Notes: generated from the sequence alone by a model not told the origin. Counted from the first letter of the stretch, positions 24,801-31,087 are shown. The stretch: 31,087 nucleotides of DNA from JBOGGN01 sp050744165 (GCA_050744165.1 JBOGGN010000313.1:1-31087); one strand, 5' to 3'. Program-made: numbers and translations.

Positions 24801-25413
24801 CTACACGACCCTCAACCTGTCCCCGTTCTTCGGCACCGGCCCCACCCGCACACTGCCGCTCGTGGGGCTCGAGCCAACGTGGCTGGTGCCGACCGAGACC
24901 CAGAGCGCCTTCGCGACCTCGACCGCCGACGTGCCGATCACCTTCGACTGGGGACCCTTCCCCGGTGATCCGGACCTCTCTAGCGCCGCCCCCGGCCCAG
25001 GTTCACTGTGCGCCAAGACGGCGACGGCGTCCTTCACGCCGCCCGGAGGGGTCGTCTCCGCCGGCTTGTGGGGAGACGCACCAACCGAATGCGGGCCCTA
25101 CCCGGCTGCGGCGCCCAGTGGCACCGTCACCTCGAAGATGTTCGTGAGCACCAAGGCGTTCGACAGAACGGTAACTTCACTCACCGGCGACCTGTGGCAC
25201 GCCGTGACCAACCCCACTCTCACGTTCAGCCCGGCCGTGCTGCAGCCGGGCCAGAGCACCACCTTCAAGGTCTCGATCACGCCGAGCGCGCCATCCGGGA
25301 CCCAGGTGAGCGGCACCCTCTACATCGACGAGTTCATCGCGAACTTGCCGATCTCCGGCTCGTCGTCAGGCAACGAGGTGGCCGCTATCCCCTACGCCTA
25401 CACCGTCTCGTAA
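21877..25413 (+). CDS. Large secreted subtilase-fold peptidase with sedolisin-like catalytic motifs
   Basis: This 1178-residue protein starts at ATG after GGGAGG (7 nt). A basic start and hydrophobic segment (about 31-50) form the signal peptide; an I9-like propeptide covers about 80-165. In the catalytic domain (230-560) the canonical subtilisin Asp is Ala in KVAWIADGLD (D244 follows), and HGTHVAG is replaced by EAFLDANTIAG, giving Glu281-xxx-Asp285. The oxyanion Asn region is SGDAG (Asp395), and Ser498 lies in GGTSESAP. Glu/Asp/Ser plus SGDxG is the S53 sedolisin pattern. Later regions hold beta-rich Ig-like parts and a PPC-like domain (about 815-890). It is probably an extracellular protease; annotation as plain S8 may mislead. 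Confidence 0.88.
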   Translation: MGGSWLEGTSAGRAPRHGAGHRGRWWTKRGRMAAVVTAVAVPALIMSQGAAFTEQTAPPSTASAVQAPLTTTQATQLSQNANQPVIVIMKSQPAAQPVGTKAAAERSNAIGASQGSLTTELRQVKATNVKSLSVVNSVAATVSAGEEARLKTNPAVAEVIPDVTIHLAAPNTAEASSTSPSSASPSAATSLTPNVIPGACSATTPQLDPEGLALTGTDSDNSSQPTARSLGITGAGVKVAWIADGLDPNNINFIRPDNTSVFVDYQDFSGDGPGQPTSGDEAFLDANTIAGQGLHTYDVSHFSAQPDPTACNIRIEGVAPGASLVGLDVFGSFEDTTESNFLEAINYAVNTDHVNVINESFGSNPFPDITSLDATKQFNDAAVAAGVFVSVSSGDAGFTNTIGSPSTDPGVISVGGSTDLRFYAQTNYAGADYFAKTGWLNDNISSLSSSGYDETGGTVDLVAPGELSFASCDANPLFSGCVNFLGAPSDVEEAGGTSESAPFVSGAAALVIQAYRNTHVGASPSPALVKQILVSTADDLGAPANEQGAGLVDTYKAVELAESIPTTAGSPSAVGNTLLVSSGQLNAVAAPSTRESWPVTVTNEGTTTQLVSLSGRAIGPDQNVRTGSVVLNDGTSPQFINYQGLPNNYATFTFTVPPGQNRLDASLAYPAPAGSGNNARVRLDLIDPTGKFAAHSLPQGVGNYGNSDVIDPAPGKWTGVIYGDVAADGGTNGTIPWRVATETYTPFAQAAPGAMVLTPGQSQTVTVYATTPATPGDTSASIVLAASTLGTGGLTKVGTTTIPVTLRSEIDVAGGGAFSGTLTGGNGRPPGEGQDQFYQFEVPAGVASITANVALKNDASDPVAMFLVSPDGDTLGYGYNVLNGQPSLTASANTLNPAAGQWTLIVAFTEPVVGNEVSEPFKGNVAFNVPFAGAPTVPHSFSTQLTNGTKTSYSLTITNNSKSPEDFFTDARQNTYTTLNLSPFFGTGPTRTLPLVGLEPTWLVPTETQSAFATSTADVPITFDWGPFPGDPDLSSAAPGPGSLCAKTATASFTPPGGVVSAGLWGDAPTECGPYPAAAPSGTVTSKMFVSTKAFDRTVTSLTGDLWHAVTNPTLTFSPAVLQPGQSTTFKVSITPSAPSGTQVSGTLYIDEFIANLPISGSSSGNEVAAIPYAYTVS

Positions 25414-25564
25414 GGACCTCCAAGGCCGACCTACCGACGAGCCATCTCCGCCTGTCCGCCCCGCTCTCGGTTAAGGCGCCCGCGCCCCTTAGGTATCGAC
25501 GGCGATGGCATGGGGTATTTACAACAGACCCCCGGCCGATTGGCACCATCTCAGGAGGACGATC

Positions 25565-25963
25565 GTGTACCAGTCCGTTGATCTGCCCGTGCTCGACGAT
25601 GGCGCGCCGAGCGCGAGCCAGTCGGATACGGCAACAGGGGCGTGGGAGCTGTTCCTGCGCCATGGCAACGCGGCGTACACCCTGGCCCGCATGCTGAGCG
25701 CCGAAGACGAGGAAGCTGCCGACGCGGTGGCGGATGTGTTCGTGGGCATCGGCCGTCGGGGGCTTCCTGTCCCGGGTGCTGTTGACGATTTCACTGACCT
25801 CATCGAGGCCGACGACACCAGCCGGCGACGGGCGGTTCTCGCCTTGGTGTGCCGGCGATTGTCGGCGCCACCGACGGACCCCTGTCTTCATCGCGTGATC
25901 AGCATCCTGGGCGAGATCGACACCGACCTGGCCGCCGAGATGGCCGCCGGCGCCACCGCCTGA
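25565..25963 (+). CDS. Stand-alone sigma-70 region 2-like protein
   Basis: I choose GTG 25565 because AGGAGG (25553-25558) lies 6 nt upstream; the frame is open further up but without a site. The 132-residue product has a core AWELFLRHGNAAYTLARMLS then DEEAADAVADVFVGIGRRG. This follows the ECF sigma region 2 pattern (FxxHxxxxYxLAxxL with D-E-AxDxVxxVF). Region 4, which reads the -35 box, is absent; the remaining 65 residues are helical and acidic. It might be a truncated sigma factor, an anti-sigma-like decoy or a regulator of an RNA polymerase partner. Its stop codon lies in a tandem duplication. Confidence 0.55.
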   Translation: MYQSVDLPVLDDGAPSASQSDTATGAWELFLRHGNAAYTLARMLSAEDEEAADAVADVFVGIGRRGLPVPGAVDDFTDLIEADDTSRRRAVLALVCRRLSAPPTDPCLHRVISILGEIDTDLAAEMAAGATA

Positions 25964-26025
25964 CAGCCCCCGCCTGACACCCACGGCCGCCGGCGCCACC
26001 GCCTGACACCCCCCGCCTGACACCC
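25942..26025 (+). repeat. 41-bp direct repeat spanning the sigma-like gene stop codon
   Basis: Bases 25942-25982 recur at 25985-26025 with one mismatch (G25966 versus C26009), a period of 43 bp. Each unit starts GGCCGCCGGCGCCACC and contains CGCCTGACA twice. The first copy encodes the last residues and the stop of the sigma-like protein; the second is intergenic. Confidence 0.85.
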
Positions 26026-26053
26026 CCCGCCGCCGACGCCACCGCCGGCGGCG

Positions 26054-26088
26054 GTCTTACACACATTTCTTCCAGGCGGGTGTAAGAC
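26054..26088. promoter_or_regulatory. Operator-like 9-bp inverted repeat before the sugar ABC operon
   Basis: GTCTTACAC (26054-26062) and GTGTAAGAC (26080-26088) are exact inverted copies 17 nt apart, centre to centre 26 bp. They lie 68 bp upstream of the binding-protein gene. No T-run follows. A LacI- or ROK-type sugar repressor or an activator are candidates, but no such regulator is in the window. A GC hairpin, ACCGCC-GGC-GGCGGT, precedes it at 26041-26055. Confidence 0.55.
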
Positions 26089-26156
26089 TGCACGGGAAAC
26101 CGCCGCGAGACCGGCGCCAGCCGGCCTGATGGCGTGTACGGAACCAAGGGGGAAAA

Positions 26157-27374
26157 TTGAATCTCAAATCTGGTTGGGTGATCGGGCTGTCCGTCGTCCT
26201 AGCCGGCAGCTTGCTGGCAGCATGCGGCAGCTCGAAGAAATCGTCGACCGGCACATCGACCACCACGGGCGGTGGCACCACGCCGACCACGGCGATCTCG
26301 GCGACGTCGTTCACCAACGACTTTTCGGCCATGAAGGCGCTCACGTCGATCGCCTCCCAGGGCACCGGGAAGATCGCCGCCATACTTCCCGACACCACCA
26401 GCTCGACGCGCTATGTCGAGTTCGACCAGCCGGATATCACCCAGGCGTTGCAGGCCGCCGGAGTGCCGAGCTCCGACATCATCGTGCAGAACGCCCAGAA
26501 CAGCGACAGCACGCAGTTGACCGACGCCCAGACGGACATCACCAACGGCGCCACCGTGCTGATGGTCGACCCGCTGGACTCCGGCGTTGGGGCCCAGATC
26601 GAGTCGATGGCCAAGAGCCATGGCGTCGCCGTCATCGACTACGACCGCCTCACCCTGGGCGGCAGCCGGACCTACTACGTGAGCTTCGACAACGTCCAGG
26701 TGGGCACCGTGATGGGCCAGGGCCTGGTCAGTTGCATCTCGTCGTGGAACGTGAGCAAGCCCAACGTGGTGGTCATGTACGGCGCGGCCACGGACAACAA
26801 CGCCACCCTGTTCGCCCAGGGTTACAACGCGGTGATGAAGAGCTATTTCGACGCCGGGACATGGACGAAGGTCACCGACACCGCGGGCACCTGGGACCCA
26901 CCCACCGCGGCCACCGAGTTTGAGGCGGCCTACACCGCCCATCCCAACACCAATGCCGCCCTGATCCCCAATGACGAGAACGCGGCGCCAATCATCACCT
27001 ACCTGCAGGGCCACAAGGTCGCCGCCAAGACCTTCCCGATCACCGGCCAAGACGCCACCCTGACCGGCCTGGACAACATCCTGGCCGGATACCAGTGCGG
27101 CACCGTGTACAAGCCGGTGTTCCTTGAGGCCCAGGCGGCCTCGGCGCTGGCGGTCTACCTGCGAGCCGGCAAGACCCCGCCGAGCGGGCTGGTCAACGGC
27201 AGCACGATGGACACCATGGCCAACGTGGCGGTCCCCTCGGTGTTGTTGAAGCCGGAATGGGTGACCTCGGCCAACATGAACGACACCATCGTCAAGGACA
27301 AGTTCGTCCCCGTGGCGATGCTCTGCGCGGGCGCCTATGCGCAGGACTGCACCGCGGCGGGGATCAGCGGGTAA
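26157..27374 (+). CDS. Sugar ABC transporter substrate-binding lipoprotein (XylF-like)
   Basis: The 405-residue protein starts at TTG with GGGGGA just upstream. The signal peptide ends in a lipobox LAAC, so Cys23 is lipidated, followed by a Ser/Thr/Gly linker. The body is a type I periplasmic-binding fold (GKIAAILPDTTSSTRYVEFD, GATVLMVDPLDSGVG, GVAVIDYDRLTLGG, VVVMYGAATDNNA, ITGQDATLTGLDNILAG). It most resembles D-xylose/ribose binding proteins. The RY of the first strand and the Asp-Tyr-Asp segment are typical sugar contacts. The next gene overlaps by one base (TAATG). Exact sugar not determinable. Confidence 0.92.
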   Translation: MNLKSGWVIGLSVVLAGSLLAACGSSKKSSTGTSTTTGGGTTPTTAISATSFTNDFSAMKALTSIASQGTGKIAAILPDTTSSTRYVEFDQPDITQALQAAGVPSSDIIVQNAQNSDSTQLTDAQTDITNGATVLMVDPLDSGVGAQIESMAKSHGVAVIDYDRLTLGGSRTYYVSFDNVQVGTVMGQGLVSCISSWNVSKPNVVVMYGAATDNNATLFAQGYNAVMKSYFDAGTWTKVTDTAGTWDPPTAATEFEAAYTAHPNTNAALIPNDENAAPIITYLQGHKVAAKTFPITGQDATLTGLDNILAGYQCGTVYKPVFLEAQAASALAVYLRAGKTPPSGLVNGSTMDTMANVAVPSVLLKPEWVTSANMNDTIVKDKFVPVAMLCAGAYAQDCTAAGISG

Positions 27375-28195
27375 TGCCTGACGCCGTCGCCGGCGGCGCC
27401 GCCCCGGTGGAACCCGGGGCGGCGCTGCTGGAGCTGCGAGGCGTTACCAAGTCCTTCGGCCCGGTGCGGGCGCTCAGCAAGGTCGACATGGTGGTGCCGC
27501 CCGCCCAGGTCACGGCGCTGGTGGGCGACAACGGGGCCGGCAAGTCCAGCCTGATCAAGACCGTTTCGGGGCTGTGGGAGCCCGACGAAGGCGAGATCCT
27601 CTGGGAGGGCCGGCCGGTGCGCCTGCACGGGCCCAAGGATGCCGAGCACCTCGGCATCACCACGATCTACCAGGACCTGGCGCTGTGCGACAACCTGGAC
27701 ATCGTCCAGAACATGTTCCTCGGCCACGAACCGCGCCGCTACGGCCTGCTCGACGAGGACACCATGGAGGCCGCGGCCCGCCAGACCCTGGCCGACCTGT
27801 CGGTGGTCACGGTTCGGTCCATCCGCCAGCCGGTGGCCTCGCTGTCGGGCGGCCAACGCCAATCGGTGGCGGTTGCCAAGGCGGTCATGTCCCACGCCAA
27901 GCTCGTCATCATGGACGAGCCGACGGCGGCCTTGGGGGTCGCCCAGACGGAGATGGTGCTCAACCTGATCCGGCGCCTGTCCAGCCAGGGAGTGGCGGTG
28001 CTGGTCATCTCCCACAACCTGGTCGACGTGTTCGCCGTCGCCGACCGCCTGGCAGTGCTGTACCTGGGCCGCATGGTGTCGAGCGGCCCCGCGTCGAACT
28101 ACGACCGGCAGTCGGTGGTCGAGTTGATGACCACCGGCGGCGCCACCCACCAGTCAGTGGCGGCGGGGCGCACCGCGACCGCCACAGGGGGCTGA
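27374..28195 (+). CDS. Sugar ABC transporter ATPase, single NBD
   Basis: The 273-residue ATPase starts at ATG 27374, overlapping the binding-protein stop. Motifs: Walker A GDNGAGKS (51-58), Q100, signature LSGGQ (157-161), Walker B LVIMDE (177-182) and His214 in VISHN. In the xylose/ribose group the ATPase (XylG, RbsA) usually has two fused NBDs in about 500 residues; this one has only one and would work as a homodimer. The YQDLALCDNLDIVQNMFLG segment is characteristic of the carbohydrate uptake family. It ends 3 nt before the permease gene. Confidence 0.93.
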   Translation: MPDAVAGGAAPVEPGAALLELRGVTKSFGPVRALSKVDMVVPPAQVTALVGDNGAGKSSLIKTVSGLWEPDEGEILWEGRPVRLHGPKDAEHLGITTIYQDLALCDNLDIVQNMFLGHEPRRYGLLDEDTMEAAARQTLADLSVVTVRSIRQPVASLSGGQRQSVAVAKAVMSHAKLVIMDEPTAALGVAQTEMVLNLIRRLSSQGVAVLVISHNLVDVFAVADRLAVLYLGRMVSSGPASNYDRQSVVELMTTGGATHQSVAAGRTATATGG

Positions 28196-28198
28196 GCG

Positions 28199-29554
28199 AT
28201 GACCACCCAGGAACAACAACCACCACCGCCGCCCGCTGACGTCCCCGGACCTCCCGGCGTCGCCAACGGGACCCCGGCGGGAGGGTCGGCACCGATCGAA
28301 GCGGCCGCCGTCTCCGCCTCGCCGGAACTGCTCGTCGACTCCCTCGGCGAATACCTCCGAGCCTGGTGGCAGCGCATCAAGGGCGGCGAGAGCGGCGTGT
28401 TGCCGATCCTGGCGGGCCTGATCCTGATCATCATCATTTTCCAGGTCAAAGAGCCCAAGTTCCTGTCGGCGCTCAACATCGTCAACCTGTTCGTACAGGC
28501 GGCGGTGTTCGTGCTGCTGGGGCTGGCGGAGATCTATGCCCTGCTGTTGAGCGAGATCGACCTGTCGACGGGCTACGTGGCCGGCGTCGGCGCCTTCGTC
28601 ATCGCCGAGCTCGTCGCCCGGCCCAACAACTGGCCGTGGTGGCTTGGCGTGCTTGGCGGTCTCGTCGTGACCGCCCTCATCGGTGTGTTGCACGGCGTTC
28701 TCATCACCCGTTTGCACCTCCCATCGTTCGTGGTCACCCTTGGAGGCCTGCTGGGCTGGCAGGGGGTGATGCTCTACCTGGCTGACATCGACAAGACGGC
28801 GGTCGGCGGGGTCATCAGCCTTAACCCCAAGAGCCCGATCTACAAGCTGGTCAACGACAACATGAGCACCGCGCTGAGCTGGATCGTGCTCGTGGTGCTG
28901 CTGATCGGCTTTGCCGCCGTGCTCGTTCCCCGGGCCGCCCGCCGGCGCGCCCGCGGCCTCTCGGCGCCTCCGCCGAGCATCACCATCTTGACCATCGCCG
29001 TCACCGCGGTGGCCGGCGTGGCCCTGGTGTTGATCTGCAGCACCAACCGGGGCACCAAGTTCGCCCACCTGAGCGGGGTGCCGTGGGTGGTGCCTTTCGT
29101 GCTGCTGATCGTCCTGGCGTCCTCGGCCCTGCTCAGCAAGTCCCGGCTGGGCCGCTACATCTACGCCATCGGCGCCAACCCCGAAGCGGCCCGGCGGGCC
29201 GGCATCAACGTGGCCCGCGTCCGCACCATCGCCTTCATGCTGTGCAGCCTCACTGCGGGCCTCGCGGGCCTCGTCTACGAGTCGCGTCTCGGATCCATCG
29301 CCACCGACATCGACGGCGGGACCTTGGTCCTCTACGCGGTCGCCGCCGCCGTCATCGGGGGCACCAGCCTCTTCGGCGGCCGCGGCAAAGCCGTCCACGC
29401 GCTGCTGGGGGGCATCGTGATCGCGGCGGTCTACAACGGCCTCGGCCTGATCGGCATCCACGCCGCCGGCCAGGACATGGCCACCGCGGTGGTCCTCATC
29501 GCGGCCGTCACCGTCGACTCCCTGGTGCGCCGCCGAGGCGCCCTCGGCACCTAG
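28199..29554 (+). CDS. Sugar ABC transporter permease (XylH/RbsC-like)
   Basis: The 451-residue protein has a long cytoplasmic N-terminus of about 65 residues, with a Pro run (QQPPPPPADVPGPPG), then about ten hydrophobic segments between 68 and 440. Family motifs are LLSEIDLSTGYVAGVGAF, HLPSFVVTLGGLLGWQGV and IYAIGANPEAARRAGINVAR, the latter the ATPase coupling loop; AAAVIGGTSLFGGRG is the conserved end region. It completes a three-gene importer with no linked catabolic genes or regulator. A long loop with basic residues (VPRAARRRARGL) lies near the middle. A complete transport unit is inferred from gene order and spacing. Confidence 0.94.
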   Translation: MTTQEQQPPPPPADVPGPPGVANGTPAGGSAPIEAAAVSASPELLVDSLGEYLRAWWQRIKGGESGVLPILAGLILIIIIFQVKEPKFLSALNIVNLFVQAAVFVLLGLAEIYALLLSEIDLSTGYVAGVGAFVIAELVARPNNWPWWLGVLGGLVVTALIGVLHGVLITRLHLPSFVVTLGGLLGWQGVMLYLADIDKTAVGGVISLNPKSPIYKLVNDNMSTALSWIVLVVLLIGFAAVLVPRAARRRARGLSAPPPSITILTIAVTAVAGVALVLICSTNRGTKFAHLSGVPWVVPFVLLIVLASSALLSKSRLGRYIYAIGANPEAARRAGINVARVRTIAFMLCSLTAGLAGLVYESRLGSIATDIDGGTLVLYAVAAAVIGGTSLFGGRGKAVHALLGGIVIAAVYNGLGLIGIHAAGQDMATAVVLIAAVTVDSLVRRRGALGT

Positions 29555-29604
29555 ATTCTCCGGCACCGGGGCCTGTCGCACCCCCCGTCGCCCGGTCGCT
29601 CGGC

Positions 29605-30153
29605 CTAACCCAGCGGAAACCGAGTCGCGGCCAGCCACTCCCGGCTAGGCACCCCGCACTCCGGACACTGCACGTCGATGTACTCGGCCAGCGAGATCAA
29701 CGCTGCCGGCAATGGCAGCGGTTCGTGGTCGGCGTCAGGCGAGGCCACGGCTTCCGCCTCGAACACGGCGCCATATCGGTCGGTCTGCACCACCACCGCC
29801 TGGTCGTCGCCGGCTCCGAGGTGTCGCCGCCCCGAACTGTCGGCATCGGCTAGGAGCAGGACCCCGGCGCCCGCCGCCGCCGTCAAAGCTGGGTCGCCGC
29901 CGCCGTCAGGGTCGGCCACTAGGACCATGACCCGGGTCGCCCAGTCGCGCAGCCCGGCCACGGCCGTACCGAGCTCCGCCAGGTAGCCGGTGCACGCCGA
30001 GCAGCCGCTCGGGTGGGGAGCGAAGACGACCGTGGCCGTCGTTCCCTGGTGCCACGCCACCACGCCCGGTGCGCCGACCTTCTGGAACGACGCCGGCAAG
30101 AGGGTGTCCCCGACCGCCACCAGCCGGCGGTGGCCTCCGCTTTGGGCAGCCAC
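29605..30153 (-). CDS. Redoxin-like thioredoxin-fold protein with two CxxC motifs
   Basis: I start this 182-residue protein at GTG 30151-30153, 7 nt after the DUF427 gene; the frame extends upstream but antisense to good coding sequence. The body resembles AhpC/TSA-type redoxins: VGDTLLPASFQKV, then TATVVFAPHPSGCSACTGYL with the CxxC (Cys51, Cys54) at the usual active-site place. A second pair, CPEC (Cys163, Cys166), sits near the C-terminus and might form a second redox or metal site. Probably a cytoplasmic thiol-disulfide or peroxide-related protein. Co-transcribed with DUF427. Confidence 0.72.
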   Translation of the reverse strand: MAAQSGGHRRLVAVGDTLLPASFQKVGAPGVVAWHQGTTATVVFAPHPSGCSACTGYLAELGTAVAGLRDWATRVMVLVADPDGGGDPALTAAAGAGVLLLADADSSGRRHLGAGDDQAVVVQTDRYGAVFEAEAVASPDADHEPLPLPAALISLAEYIDVQCPECGVPSREWLAATRFPLG

Positions 30154-30160
30154 GATCGCC

Positions 30161-30442
30161 CTACTCGGCGACCTTGACACCGTGCCAGAACGCCACCCGG
30201 TCGGCAACCGCCTCGGCGCCAGGCTTCGGCTTGGGGTAGTACCAGGCCGCGTCGCGGTTGGTCTCCCCGCCCACGACGATGTTGTAGTAGCTCGCCGTGC
30301 CCTTCCATGGGCAGATGGAGTGGGTGTCGCTCTCCCGCACGCAGCCCGGGTCGACCGAGTTGGTGGGGAAGTAATGGTTGCCCTCGACGACCACGGTGTC
30401 GTTGCTGTCGGCGATGACGGCGCCGTTCCATATCGCTTGCAC
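30161..30442 (-). CDS. DUF427 domain protein
   Basis: The 93-residue protein starts at GTG and matches the DUF427 pattern: AIWNGAVIADSNDTVVVEGN, HYFPTNSVD, and CPWKGTASYYNIVVGGE, then DAAWYYPKPKPGA. Length is normal for the family, a small beta-fold domain of unknown function common in actinobacteria. The -10 TAGCGT lies 6 nt before the start, so it is likely leaderless. It is followed by the redoxin gene at 7 nt. Confidence 0.9.
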   Translation of the reverse strand: MQAIWNGAVIADSNDTVVVEGNHYFPTNSVDPGCVRESDTHSICPWKGTASYYNIVVGGETNRDAAWYYPKPKPGAEAVADRVAFWHGVKVAE

Positions 30443-30544
30443 AGTCCGACGCTACCAAGGCGATGGGAAAATGCCTCGACCGCCTCGCCCGCCGCTCCTC
30501 CACGGCACCCGGCCGGTACCGCGGCCAGCACTACTGTCGATGCA
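30443..30544. promoter_or_regulatory. Divergent leaderless promoters, DUF427 and split-barrel gene
   Basis: The minus-strand -10 TAGCGT (30449-30454) ends 6 nt before the GTG of DUF427. The plus-strand -10 TACTGT (30532-30537) ends 7 nt before the ATG at 30545. Both fit TAnnnT and place transcription start at the start codons. No ribosome binding site precedes either gene. Confidence 0.55.
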
Positions 30545-30952
30545 ATGAGTGTCCCCGTGACCATGGAGTCCCTGCGCGCAGAGATCGACCGCCACGGCTC
30601 GGTGGCCTTCCTGCTCTCGGGTGGTGCCGACGGTCGCCCCCATTGCGTCCAGCTGGCGGTCACGGTCGAGGAATCAGGGCAGTTGGTCGTCCACCCCGGC
30701 CGGGGGACCCTGGCCAATATCGCCGAGCGCCCGCTGGTGAGCCTCCTGTGGCCGCCCGTCGAGCCAGGCGGCTACAGCCTCATCGTCGACGCCACCGCGT
30801 CCGGATCAGGCGAAGGTGTCGACGCCCGCCTGTTTCTGGCGCTCGGGCCCACCAAGGCCGTTCTCCACCGCCCGGCGCAGCCCGCCGACTCGACCGGAGC
30901 CGGAGTGAGTGGCGGCTCGGACTGCGTCCGAGTGTTCAACGCCGCCTCCTAA
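30545..30952 (+). CDS. Pyridoxamine 5'-phosphate oxidase-like split-barrel protein
   Basis: The 135-residue protein opens MSVPVTMESLRAEIDRHGSV and continues AFLLSGGADGRPHCVQLAVT, the first strands of an FMN/F420-binding split barrel. HPGRGTLANIAERPLVSLLW gives the typical R-TxxNI cofactor-binding helix and following strand. The remainder is a beta-rich half with an Ala/Gly-rich end. Such proteins reduce small substrates or bind flavin or F420; the substrate cannot be told. The start is fixed by the -10 placed 7 nt upstream; the frame extends further but antisense to DUF427 and the redoxin. Confidence 0.82.
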   Translation: MSVPVTMESLRAEIDRHGSVAFLLSGGADGRPHCVQLAVTVEESGQLVVHPGRGTLANIAERPLVSLLWPPVEPGGYSLIVDATASGSGEGVDARLFLALGPTKAVLHRPAQPADSTGAGVSGGSDCVRVFNAAS

Positions 30953-31059
30953 CCCGCCCCCCAGCTTCGCCCTCGCCCGCAAAGAATCTGCGCGTTCGAG
31001 GATGGACCGGTTGAGGCCTCCCGTGGCAAGCGCGGAGCTAACTTAACACCCCTAACACA

Positions 31060-31087
31060 AGTGCAGGGCGCTATGACGCCCTGCACT
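31060..31087. terminator. Perfect 11-bp hairpin at the window end
   Basis: AGTGCAGGGCG (31060-31070) pairs exactly with CGCCCTGCACT (31077-31087) around a 6-nt loop. It may be the terminator of the split-barrel gene about 107 nt upstream, or one end of a mobile or repeated element. The window stops at its last base, so a following T-run cannot be seen. Confidence 0.5.

Noticed and set aside
28154..29638. 494-codon minus-strand open frame
   Set aside because: Shadow of the sugar permease; low-complexity Gly/His/Gln/Asp composition and no recognisable motif.

Overview
The window is high-GC DNA with frequent GTG and TTG starts, several TAnnnT -10 boxes placed 6-7 nt before start codons (leaderless starts), AbrB/PIN toxin-antitoxin remnants, a pRiA4b-type protein, a CAP-domain protein and large secreted subtilase-fold peptidases. 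This suggests an actinomycetotan chromosome, most likely an acidimicrobium-like lineage. That placement is inference from style and gene families; there is no rRNA, tRNA or CRISPR in the window.

Layout. (1) 1-5105: sparse, partly decayed accessory DNA with small membrane proteins, an IS630-type transposase remnant, a zinc-ribbon protein, a frame broken by a 25-bp tandem duplication, and an intact MerR-GNAT fusion regulator behind a textbook MerR-type promoter. (2) 5106-10951: an export island. A lipoprotein, a periplasmic adaptor, an ABC ATPase and a MacB/FtsX-type permease (minus strand, the last three with ATGA overlaps) are divergent from an OmpR-type response regulator and a histidine kinase with a very short sensor loop. 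(3) 10952-16900: a gene graveyard. It holds a methyltransferase tail, a DUF5615-type toxin/antitoxin remnant and a molybdopterin oxidoreductase/cytochrome b gene broken by many frameshifts plus a deletion that removes the expected Mo-ligand region. Among them lie intact YihY/BrkB and pRiA4b genes and a 40-codon membrane miniprotein.

(4) 17072-18588: five consecutive tiny genes, each encoding one N-terminal transmembrane helix followed by an Ala/Asn/Ile-rich helical tail, behind a clear promoter with a 12-bp inverted repeat abutting its -35 box. I recognise no described system here; it is the best candidate for something new. (5) 18685-20563: a deleted VapB and a truncated VapC remnant running directly into asnS (asparaginyl-tRNA synthetase). 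(6) 20592-25963: a membrane-anchored CAP protein, a GC-rich palindromic repeat zone, a 1178-residue secreted peptidase with a subtilase layout but sedolisin-like catalytic motifs, and a stand-alone sigma region-2-like protein. (7) 26157-29554: a complete sugar ABC importer (binding lipoprotein, single-NBD ATPase, permease) behind an operator-like inverted repeat. (8) 29605-30952: a DUF427-redoxin pair divergent from a split-barrel FMN/F420-type protein, and a perfect hairpin at the window end.

Functional links: the two-component pair probably controls the adjacent exporter; the binding protein, ATPase and permease form one sugar uptake unit; the five mini-membrane proteins are probably co-transcribed and may form one membrane assembly. 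Broken genes cluster before about 19 kb, while almost everything after it is intact.
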